A DNA stretch of 64,000 nucleotides from an uncultured Verrucomicrobiota bacterium (GTDB taxonomy: Bacteria > Verrucomicrobiota > Kiritimatiellia > CAIVKH01), in the NCBI GenBank assembly GCA_937872895.1, contig CALMUP010000008.1, forward strand, positions 1 through 64,000. Reading direction: 5' to 3'. Below are positions 56,097 to 64,000 of the stretch, in pieces. The translations under genes and the position numbers were made by a program. The notes under the pieces were generated by a model. That model ran no database searches, was not told the DNA's origin, and saw only the letters and a program-made list of their open reading frames with translations. Positions within the stretch are counted from its first letter, which is position 1; each line of letters opens with the position of its first letter.

Positions 56097-56531
56097 TTAT
56101 TTCCAGACCAGCAGGAAGGCCCCGGCGGCCATCAACCCGACGCCAAGCCAACCGAGTGCCGTAAGCCGTTCGCCGAGCAGTAAAACGCCGAGAATAGCCA
56201 CGAGGAGGAGACTTAGTTTGTCGATGGGCGCAACCTGCGAGACCGGTCCAAACTTGAGCGCGTGAAAATAGCAAAGCCAAGATGCTCCGGTCGCCAGCCC
56301 TGAAAGGACAAGGAACACGAGGCTTCTGCGCGAGACCGAAGACAAGGGCTGAAACCCGCCGGTGACCGCCACGATCCCAAGCAGGAGGAGGAGAATCACG
56401 ACGGTTCTCACCAGCGTGGCATAGTTCGTGTTGACACCCTGTACGCCGATCTTGGCCAGAATTGCGGTAATAGCGGCAAAGAGGGCGGAAAGTGCCGCCC
56501 ATGCTTGCCATGAATCAACGAACGTTCTCAT
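56097..56531 (-). CDS. short EamA/DMT-type membrane protein (COG2510-like)
   Basis: A 144-residue protein with about five hydrophobic helices and the EamA phrases ALFAAITAILAKIGVQGVNT and APIDKLSLLLVAILGVLLLGE, a single EamA domain. Short single-domain members of the drug/metabolite superfamily are believed to pair as dimers. The ATG at 56531 lacks a clear ribosome site; a GTG at 56573 is a longer option with AAGGA nearby. Substrate unknown. Confidence 0.8.
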   Translation of the reverse strand: MRTFVDSWQAWAALSALFAAITAILAKIGVQGVNTNYATLVRTVVILLLLLGIVAVTGGFQPLSSVSRRSLVFLVLSGLATGASWLCYFHALKFGPVSQVAPIDKLSLLLVAILGVLLLGERLTALGWLGVGLMAAGAFLLVWK

Positions 56532-56606
56532 GATGGTGATGCGTGGTCCTTGTCCCCGTAGCCGAGGTTGCACGCTGGCTGAATGGTTGTTCGGCTTTTG
56601 TTTCCA

Positions 56607-57378
56607 CTACTTCATCGATTCCGCCATGTCAACGAGCACGCTGTTCTTTGCATCGAGACGTATCAAGCCAAATCGCGAGTATTCCATGTCCAGGATGACG
56701 TACAGGATGGAGGCTGTGATCAACGCCATCAGGACATGATAAAAGAGGCCTGGACGACCGGTAAACCGGCACGTTATCTGGTCAGTCCGGCACAGGCCAG
56801 GGCGATGGCGAACAACATGCACCAAATCAGGAACGGGGGATGGGTTTGGATGGCCGCGGTGCGCGTCGTGATGATGTCGATCATCTCGTTGAGCGCTGGC
56901 AGGAGCAGCATGCGTGCGGATTGGTAGTTAGGATCGGCGCTTTCGCTCACGGCTTGTTTCCAGATTTCCTGTTGCAGGGCGGTCGCTCGGGCAAGCTCGC
57001 TTCGTGCCGCCTCGACATCGGTGATTTTGTGATAAAAACCGCCCGGGATGTCGCATAGGACTTGAACTTTTCTCGCAACGGGGGCTGGGCAGAGGCCGGG
57101 ACTAAATCCAGGCGGAGATAGGTCGTTCCAATGGCATTGGCCTCCTGAACGATCAATTGTCGCCGCGCATCGAACCGTGCATGGGCGCCGGAAAACGTGA
57201 AGGCAATCAACAAGCCCAGCAGGGCAAAGATCGCACCTGTCACGGCTCCCGACACTTCCGCATGACGGTCCTCTTCCTGCTGCTTTCGTCGTCCGAGTCG
57301 GTAGCAAACAACGGGAGCCAGGATCATTCCCAGAAACAGGGATAGGCATGCCGCCTGGATCGCGAATTCTTTACTCAT
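56607..57378 (-). pseudogene. frameshifted DUF4239-like membrane protein
   Basis: One protein can be pieced together from three minus-strand frames. Frame one, from an ATG at 57378, gives MSKEFAIQAACLSLFLGM to REKFKSYA (membrane helices, AIFALLGLLIAFTFSGAHAR). Near 57050 the reading moves to a second frame (FYHKITDVEAARSELARA to FLIWCMLFAIALACA). Near 56780 it moves to a third (HVLMALITASILYVILDMEY to DMAESMK). Order, hydropathy and the end motif ILDMEYSRFGLIRLD fit DUF4239. Two frameshifts imply an inactive gene, or two assembly errors. Confidence 0.75.
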
Positions 57379-57570
57379 AGATGCTCCCGAGGGCCACATC
57401 CTGTCAGGGCGATGTATTCACATACACTGTTTTGTCGTGGCCGTATCTACCTGTTGGCTCGTGTGCATTGTTGCAACCTGCTCGGGAAAAGGTGCTTGGG
57501 TCGGCTCCGGCATCCCTCCCGGACCGCTGGACCGGGCACGAGCCGAGCAGGATGCGGCGGACTCCTGCCG

Positions 57571-57801
57571 TCACCAGGTCCGCCGGAACCGGTTGATCGC
57601 GACGGCCCCACATCGTGCACACACGTGGCCCGCCCGGGTATCTCCGCTGTCAATCACGACGTCATTCTTTTGCGTGTCATGTCGCCGGAACCACAGGTTC
57701 TGGTGCGAGAGCCCGAAGATCAGAAAACCCCAGAAGGTTCCCCGCACAAAGGCTTCACCCGCGATCATTTGTTCTCCGCAGTATGGGCAGGTTGGATTCA
57801 T
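57571..57801 (-). CDS. small double zinc-ribbon protein (DUF6487-like)
   Basis: A 76-residue protein with two cysteine pairs, CPYCGEQM at residues 5-8 and CARCGAV near residue 61, that could together bind one zinc. Between them is an aromatic stretch (FWGFLIFGLSHQNLWF). This layout resembles small PF20097/DUF6487-type proteins of unknown function. AGAAG lies before the ATG. It stands alone beside the pseudogene. Confidence 0.7.
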   Translation of the reverse strand: MNPTCPYCGEQMIAGEAFVRGTFWGFLIFGLSHQNLWFRRHDTQKNDVVIDSGDTRAGHVCARCGAVAINRFRRTW

Positions 57802-58118
57802 GGGCTTCTCTTGTTTCTTCTTCCGGTTTTCCTTTTCGACATGGCTGGAACCGCCACGGTCTTGCCCTTTTCATGGATCGGGAAACCCGCGGGTTCCATT
57901 CGCCCATGATACCCACCGGAGGATGGAAATATAGTGTATTTGGCCTTGAAATGGGGATGCGCGAGGGCCACTTTCGGGATGCATGCGGCACCGCGAGGGT
58001 ATTATGAACGGCAAAGATCGACGGGAAGGGTTCCATGACCAGGACGGTCTCGTGGTTTCGGGGTTGACCATGGTACTCGTAAAAACGCATAGCCCGCGCA
58101 CCGAGGAGTCTCCGTTCC
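57802..58118. other. 317-base intergenic stretch
   Basis: Nothing convincing is seen. Open frames here are in poor codon context and overlap the neighbouring zinc-ribbon gene. The stretch must hold the promoters of the divergent zinc-ribbon and YkgJ-type genes, but no clear -35/-10 pair stands out. Confidence 0.5.
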
Positions 58119-58577
58119 ATGCATGATCCCAAGCCACGCTCCGCAACCGACCGCCCATACTTCTTCGATCAGGGTCTTCGCTTTGAATGCACCGGGTGTG
58201 GCAAGTGCTGCACCGGGGCCTCGGGCACGATCTTCATCAACGACCGTGAAGCCGCGGCCATCGCCAAGCGCCTCGGATTGACCGTGAAGACGTTTCTCGC
58301 CGATTACACCTATCCCTACAAGGGCGGCCACAGCATCCGCGAAAAGGAAAACGGCGATTGCGTCTTCCTGCGCGGGAAGCTGTGCGGCATCTACGAGGAC
58401 CGGCCCACCCAGTGCCGGACCTTCCCGTTCTGGCCGGAGGTGCTGCGCTCGGAGAAGCAGTGGCGCGCCGCCGCCAAGGACTGCGAGGGGATCGGGCAGG
58501 GGAAGCTACACACCAGGGACGAGATCATGGCCATCCTCGACAAGGTCATGAACGAATGCCACGACGCCGAGTGGTGA
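58119..58577 (+). CDS. YkgJ-type CxxCxxCC cluster protein
   Basis: A 152-residue protein with the family's cysteine pattern: CTGCGKCCTG near residue 24, then CVFL and CGIYEDRPTQCRTFPFWP mid-protein. Such proteins probably bind zinc or an iron-sulfur cluster; their role is unknown. The start at 58119 is the first in-frame ATG before the conserved RFECTGCGKCC. The region just downstream contains a dispersed-repeat fragment. Confidence 0.9.
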   Translation: MHDPKPRSATDRPYFFDQGLRFECTGCGKCCTGASGTIFINDREAAAIAKRLGLTVKTFLADYTYPYKGGHSIREKENGDCVFLRGKLCGIYEDRPTQCRTFPFWPEVLRSEKQWRAAAKDCEGIGQGKLHTRDEIMAILDKVMNECHDAEW

Positions 58578-58679
58578 CGCATCGCCCGATACAGGATGAA
58601 CAGGAGGCGCAGAGGACGCGGAGAAGACGGATGACGCCTCGGGCTACAGGAAGATCGAGGACGTGAGGAAGGAACCCGT

Positions 58680-59555
58680 ATGCCGTTTTACCTGATCCAG
58701 GCTGTTCTGGTCACGGGGTGGTGGCTATTGATGGCATTGGATCCTGCGGTCGGTGCTGCGTTCGCCTTTGATGGCATGGCGGTGGGCGCGTTTGGCTTGT
58801 TTGTGATTCCTGACTTGGTGGTTATCGTCGGAAGTTCACTCGTCGCCTGGCGTCGACCGGGGAGGACGGTGCAGGCGATTCTGGTGGGCGCATGGTCCTA
58901 CGCGGCAGCATGGTGCATTGCCGCGTCGTGGTCGACGCGCAGCGGGTATCTCGGAACAACCTGCATGGTCCTTGCCCTGCTGGCCAATGGATTCGCGGTA
59001 TGGGGACATACCCTTTTTGCGCGAAAGCCGGTACCCCGTTTCGGGTCGTTCGGTCTGGAAACCTTCCTGCAAAGTGCCGTGATATGGATGGTGTTCCTGG
59101 CGTTGCTCCCCGCGCTCCTGTTGGTCGAGTTCGGTCGCTGGCCGGTTCAGCTTGAGCCCTGGTCGGGGGCGGCGGGTTTCCTGATGCTAGGTTCGTTTTC
59201 TCTTTTGGGTGTTCGAAGTGCGTTGGCCCTGGTCCGTGATGGAAAGGGGACCCCGCTGCCCCTTGCGGCACCCAATCGTCTGGTGGTGTCCGGGCCCTAC
59301 CGACGGGTGCGAAATCCCATGGCCATCGCCGGACTGGGGCAGGGGTTGGGCGTGGCGGTCATGACGCGTTCCCCCGAGGTTGCCGCCTATGTTGTTGTCG
59401 GCATGATCGTTTGGAATTACCTGGTTCGTCCGGTGGAAGAGGATGAATTGCGCCAGACCTTCGGAGACGATTACGTGAACTACGCCAAGCGGGTACGCTG
59501 TTGGATTCCCGCCTTCTCCTCTCCCTCGACACCGCCTTCAGGCTCGGGCCATTGA
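58680..59555 (+). CDS. isoprenylcysteine carboxyl methyltransferase-like membrane protein
   Basis: A 291-residue protein with about seven membrane helices. The C-terminal third carries the ICMT/PEMT signature: VSGPYRRVRNPMAIAGLG, then EEDELRQTFGDDYVNYAKRV and W-I-P. These SAM-dependent enzymes methylate lipids or small molecules within the membrane; many bacterial members are uncharacterised. GAGGAAGG precedes the ATG. No partner gene nearby. Confidence 0.83.
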   Translation: MPFYLIQAVLVTGWWLLMALDPAVGAAFAFDGMAVGAFGLFVIPDLVVIVGSSLVAWRRPGRTVQAILVGAWSYAAAWCIAASWSTRSGYLGTTCMVLALLANGFAVWGHTLFARKPVPRFGSFGLETFLQSAVIWMVFLALLPALLLVEFGRWPVQLEPWSGAAGFLMLGSFSLLGVRSALALVRDGKGTPLPLAAPNRLVVSGPYRRVRNPMAIAGLGQGLGVAVMTRSPEVAAYVVVGMIVWNYLVRPVEEDELRQTFGDDYVNYAKRVRCWIPAFSSPSTPPSGSGH

Positions 59556-59575
59556 ACCCGAAAACCGAAATTGAT

Positions 59576-59721
59576 TTCACCACGGATAGACACGGATGCA
59601 CACGGATCTGGGATTCCGAAGATGATTTCTGCCGCGATAAAACCAGGCTATTTTCATGCACAGGCAAAAACCGCACACCCCTTGATGCATCCTTGTTGAT
59701 CCGTGTGTATCCGTGGTTTCA
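59576..59721. repeat. inverted pair of ACCACGGATA-ACACGGAT elements
   Basis: ACCACGGATAGACACGGAT at 59579 is mirrored by ATCCGTGTGTATCCGTGGT at 59699 (one mismatch over 19 bases), with about 100 bases between. An extra CACACGGAT copy follows the left arm. The enclosed DNA shows no gene. The pair could fold into a long hairpin or be two inserted copies of one dispersed repeat. Confidence 0.75.
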
Positions 59722-59814
59722 ACTTCCGGATTCGAATTGAACTCGGGAGGGGTTTGCTCCGGAAGCACAAACGCACTGGACACTGCCGGGGGTGCGCTCC
59801 ATAGTCCGCCGATC

Positions 59815-60672
59815 ATGAGTGAAATCCTGAAGACCGTCGTGCTTCCGCTGGCCCTGATGGTGATCATGTTCGGAATGGGGTTGACCCTCACGCTGGCGGA
59901 CTTCAAACGGGTGCTCCTGTCGCCCAAGGCGAAGCTGATCGGTCTGGTCAATCAATTGATCCTCCTGCCGCTGGTGGCATTCGGGCTGGTGTGCCTGTTC
60001 CGCTTGTCGGCGGAATTGGCCGTCGGGTTGATGCTGGTGGCGGCCTGTCCGGGTGGTCCGACCTCGAACATGATCACCCACCTGTCCCGCGGTGACACCG
60101 CGTTGTCGGTGACCCTGACTGCGGTATCCAGCCTGATCACCGTGTTCACCATCCCGGTGATCGTCGGTGCCTCCCTGTCGCATTTTATGGGTGATGCCGG
60201 GGCGACGATCGCCTTGCCGTTCGGGAAGACGGTTTTCCAGTTGATGCTGGTAACGCTGGTCCCGGTATTGCTGGGCATGGGGGTTCATGCCCGGTGGCCC
60301 TCGTTCGCCCGCAGGATGGGCAAGCCGGTCAACCTGCTGTCGATGCTGTTCCTGGCTCTGGTCATCGTGCTTGCGGTCATGAAGGAACCCGACCTCACCG
60401 GGCAATTCCGCGCGGCGGGATGGGCGACCTTCACCCTCAACGTGACAACCATGATCCTCGGATTTTCCATTGCCGCCGCAGCAAGCCTGTCGCTGCCCCA
60501 GCGCATCAGCATCTCGATCGAGTCCGGCATCCAGAACGGCACGATGTCGCTGGCTATCGCCCTCGGCCTGCTCGAAAGTCCGCGTATCGCGGTGCCCGCC
60601 GTGGTCTACAGCTTGATCATGTTCGCCACCGGGGCGTTCATGATCCTCCGTTTCGGGCGGCGCTCCGCGTGA
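59815..60672 (+). CDS. bile acid:sodium symporter (BASS) family transporter
   Basis: A 285-residue protein with about nine hydrophobic segments. BASS motifs include MVIMFGMGLTLTLADFKRV in the first helices and LMLVAACPGGPTSNMITHLSRGD, the crossover region that binds sodium. Bacterial members carry bile acids, pantoate, pyruvate and other organic anions; the substrate here is not predictable. A longer frame from 59713 enters repeat DNA and is rejected. Confidence 0.9.
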   Translation: MSEILKTVVLPLALMVIMFGMGLTLTLADFKRVLLSPKAKLIGLVNQLILLPLVAFGLVCLFRLSAELAVGLMLVAACPGGPTSNMITHLSRGDTALSVTLTAVSSLITVFTIPVIVGASLSHFMGDAGATIALPFGKTVFQLMLVTLVPVLLGMGVHARWPSFARRMGKPVNLLSMLFLALVIVLAVMKEPDLTGQFRAAGWATFTLNVTTMILGFSIAAAASLSLPQRISISIESGIQNGTMSLAIALGLLESPRIAVPAVVYSLIMFATGAFMILRFGRRSA

Positions 60673-60754
60673 GGCATCCGCTACCCTGAAAAAATCCTTC
60701 GATTTGACCATCGTGGGCGGTTATGCTGCGGGCTCACGAGGTTTTAGTGAGTCT

Positions 60755-62149
60755 ATGAAGAAGAAAAACGCAGTGAAGGCGACGACGGTGGGGGCGATCC
60801 ATGACGATGTGCTGGCGTACACGGCCGGCAAGGATGTCGTGCTGGATCTCGCCCTGGTGGAGGCGGATTGCCTGGGGTCGGCGGCCCATGTGACGATGCT
60901 GTCCCGCATGCCGGTCAAGCCGCGCCTGTTCTCCCGTGACGATGTCCGCCGCGTGATCGCCGAACTGTCCGCGATCATCGGCCAGGCCCGCGCCGGGCAG
61001 TTCCGCATCACCCTCGAGGACCAGGACGTCCATCTTGCGGTGGAGCGCACCCTGACCGCCAAGCTCGGCGATCTCGGCAAGAAGATCCATACCGGCCGCA
61101 GCCGCAACGACCAGGTCGCCCTCGACCTGCGCCTGTTCGCCCGCAAGGAACTGCTCGACCTGCTCGAGGAGGCCGTCCGCCTCGCCTCCGTCCTGCTGGA
61201 AATGGGGCAGGTCCACGCCGATGTCCCGATGGTCGGCCGCACCCACATGCAACCGGGTATGCCGAGTTCGGTCGGTCTGTGGGCCACCTCCTACACGGAG
61301 ATGCTCCTGGACGATATCGCCTTGCTGATGCAGGCCTACGAACTGAACGACAAGAGCCCGCTGGGCGCGGCCGCCAGCTACGGGGTGCCATTGCCGATCG
61401 ACCGCCAACTCGTCGCCGACCTGCTCGGCTTCAGTGCTCCCTGCCACAATGTCCTCTACGCCAACGGAAGCCGCGGCAAAATGGAGTCGGTCATCCTGAT
61501 GGCGGCCAGCCAGGTCATGCTCACCCTCTCACGTCTCGCCCAGGACCTGATGCTCTTCACCATGCCCGAGTTCGGCTACTTCGTCCTGCCTGCCGCCTAC
61601 TGCACCGGAAGCAGCATCATGCCCCAGAAGAAGAATCCCGACGTGCTCGAACTCGTCCGCGCCAAGGCGACCCGGGTCCAGGCCGACATGATCGCCGCCT
61701 ACGACCTGATCAAGGGTTCGCCCAGCGGGTATAACCGCGACATTCAGGAGGCCAAGGACGTCTTCATGAACGGGCTCGCCACCACCCGCAGCTCGCTCCG
61801 GGTCATGGCCGGCATGCTGGCCGAAACCGGCATCAACGAGGAACGGTTGGTGAACGGCTTCACCCCCGACGTCTTCGCCACCGACCGGGCCCTCGAACTC
61901 GTCGCCGCCGGCATGCCGTTCCGCGATGCCTACCACCACGTCAAAGGCAACCTCGACGAACTTGCCGCCTACGATCCCCGCGAGGCCATCGCACGCAAGA
62001 CCCACCTTGGCGCCACCGCCGGCCTCAACTTCGCACTCTACGCCACACGCCTCGACGCCGCCGGCGCATTTATCGAAAATGAGCGGGCGGATGCGCAAAA
62101 AGCATACCGGAAGTTGTTGGGACCGGTTTATCAACCGGTACTCGTTTGA
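60755..62149 (+). CDS. argH: argininosuccinate lyase
   Basis: ArgH splits argininosuccinate to arginine and fumarate, the last step of arginine synthesis. The 464-residue protein has EADCLGSAAHVTML, HTGRSRNDQVALDLRLF, the histidine region GRTHMQPGMPSS and the family signature TGSSIMPQKKNPD. The ATG at 60755 gives the usual length; an upstream TTG at 60704 is less likely. The N-terminus lacks the common LWGGRF start, a mild divergence. Other arg genes besides argA are outside the window. Confidence 0.95.
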   Translation: MKKKNAVKATTVGAIHDDVLAYTAGKDVVLDLALVEADCLGSAAHVTMLSRMPVKPRLFSRDDVRRVIAELSAIIGQARAGQFRITLEDQDVHLAVERTLTAKLGDLGKKIHTGRSRNDQVALDLRLFARKELLDLLEEAVRLASVLLEMGQVHADVPMVGRTHMQPGMPSSVGLWATSYTEMLLDDIALLMQAYELNDKSPLGAAASYGVPLPIDRQLVADLLGFSAPCHNVLYANGSRGKMESVILMAASQVMLTLSRLAQDLMLFTMPEFGYFVLPAAYCTGSSIMPQKKNPDVLELVRAKATRVQADMIAAYDLIKGSPSGYNRDIQEAKDVFMNGLATTRSSLRVMAGMLAETGINEERLVNGFTPDVFATDRALELVAAGMPFRDAYHHVKGNLDELAAYDPREAIARKTHLGATAGLNFALYATRLDAAGAFIENERADAQKAYRKLLGPVYQPVLV

Positions 62150-62158
62150 CTCCCTAAC

Positions 62159-62190
62159 ATCTTGCAAACACGCAAGATAAGCGTCTTTTT
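62159..62190 (+). terminator. possible terminator after argH
   Basis: ATCTTGC (62159-62165) and GCAAGAT (62172-62178) form a 7-bp stem with loop AAACAC. A T-rich run (tcttttt) follows after six bases. The gap between stem and T run makes it a weak candidate, but it fits the position between argH and the sigma-54 promoter. Confidence 0.45.
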
Positions 62191-62206
62191 CGGCCGAACT
62201 CGCGCT

Positions 62207-62221
62207 TGGCACGTCGTTTGC
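62207..62221 (+). promoter_or_regulatory. sigma-54 promoter for the NtrC-type regulator
   Basis: TGGCACG-TCGT-TTGC matches the -24/-12 consensus, with GG at 62208-62209 and GC at 62220-62221 exactly ten bases apart. It lies 81 bases upstream of a gene that encodes a sigma-54 activator, so autoregulation or control by a related activator is likely. Confidence 0.85.
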
Positions 62222-62302
62222 GTATGCCTGGAATCACTTTTGAAAACAGGTTTTGCATTTTCGCGCATGTCCTGTTAGATTTGAAAAAGTGATGAGGGGA
62301 TC

Positions 62303-63667
<1,365 letters not shown>

Positions 63668-63676
63668 TCTCCAGCG

Positions 63677-63991
63677 GTGACGAACCAAAAAGCCATCCGG
63701 GTGCTGATCGTCGCCCTGATTGTCTTTACGATGTTTGTCGTGCATGCCTTGGTCCAGCGCCGCGATGCCGTTCGGCGCGACCAGTGCTTCCAAGCCCTCA
63801 GGGCCATCGAAGGGGCGAAGGAGCAATACGCCATTGAACACGGAGGCGAAGCGCCACCTACAATCGATGCGTTGATTCCCCGCTACCTGCCTGCGCCACC
63901 GGTCTGTCCCTCCGGCGGAACCTACCTGCTGGGTGACTTGCAGACCGGTGTGGTGTGCAGCATCGCCGCCCACATGCATGCATGGCCCTGA
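63677..63991 (+). CDS. pseudopilin-like small membrane protein
   Basis: A 104-residue protein starting with GTG at 63677, nine bases after the regulator. One N-terminal helix (VLIVALIVFTMFVVHALV) is followed by CFQALRAIEGAKEQYAIEHG and CPSGGTYLLGDLQTGVVCSI. The latter two blocks match the soluble part of type II secretion or pilin-like proteins common in PVC bacteria. The usual prepilin cleavage motif (GFTLIE-like) is missing, so it is probably not processed as a pilin. Four cysteines may form disulfides. Complete within the window. Confidence 0.7.
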   Translation: MTNQKAIRVLIVALIVFTMFVVHALVQRRDAVRRDQCFQALRAIEGAKEQYAIEHGGEAPPTIDALIPRYLPAPPVCPSGGTYLLGDLQTGVVCSIAAHMHAWP

Positions 63992-64000
63992 ATGCTTTGA

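Noticed and set aside
57755-58132. A 125-codon minus-strand open frame overlapping the zinc-ribbon gene
   Set aside because: It is out of frame with the cysteine motifs, has no domain, and its composition is rich in R, P and W.

Overview
This is a GC-rich, gene-dense chromosomal window from a Gram-negative bacterium. Outer-membrane and periplasmic functions are present (a TolC-type channel, an RND pump with its adaptor, many Sec signal peptides). Several traits fit the PVC superphylum, most likely Kiritimatiellota, Lentisphaerota or Verrucomicrobiota: secreted LamG and thrombospondin-type-3 proteins with PVC-style C-terminal text, a FabD with a GLSxG nucleophile motif, and several dispersed intergenic repeat families. 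The phylum assignment is inference; there is no rRNA here to settle it.

Layout. Positions 1-1839 (minus) hold the 5' part of trkH and trkA for K+ uptake. At 2103-4921 lies a coupled pair of exported proteins, a DUF547 protein and an ankyrin/CBM48 protein. At 4990-14366 there is a long core run: aroC, rsmD, coaD, yceD, rpmF, plsX, fabH, fabD, fabG, acpP, fabF and a DHH phosphoesterase. At 14367-17940 there is accessory sequence: a small membrane-anchored protein and a LamG protein, set among palindromic repeats. At 17941-24976 the rod-shape and elongation cluster mreB-mreC-mreD-mrdA-rodA is followed by an RNase E/G gene and a strong terminator. At 25106-29188 (minus) is a 1360-residue secreted nuclease-like protein, followed by pabBC and argA (minus), then fmt and aroB (plus) and an orphan PstS-like protein (minus).

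A tRNA-Arg(UCU) with a good promoter and terminator sits at 35700-35776, directly upstream of a four-gene Gld-type ABC operon (35905-40392). After a secreted dienelactone-hydrolase-like gene comes a MarR-regulated tripartite efflux operon on the minus strand (47397 down to 41207). It diverges from a transketolase-like gene and gnd, a pentose-phosphate pair. Next come pyrE, HIT, QueD-like and DEAD-box helicase genes and a Cys-rich gene of unknown function. From 55753 to about 59800 the DNA is looser: dispersed repeats, a short EamA-type protein, a frameshifted DUF4239 pseudogene, a zinc-ribbon protein, a YkgJ-type protein and an ICMT-like membrane enzyme. The window closes with a BASS-family transporter, argH, an NtrC-type regulator behind a textbook sigma-54 promoter, and a pseudopilin-like small protein.

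Most genes are housekeeping and form standard pathways: shikimate to chorismate to p-aminobenzoate, type II fatty-acid synthesis, and two separate arginine genes. The less explained parts are the DUF547/ankyrin/CBM48 pair, the divergent transketolase, the large exonuclease, the 407-residue Cys-cluster protein, the hairpins between acpP and fabF, and the repeat families. No CRISPR array, prophage, insertion-sequence transposase or obvious defence island is visible.
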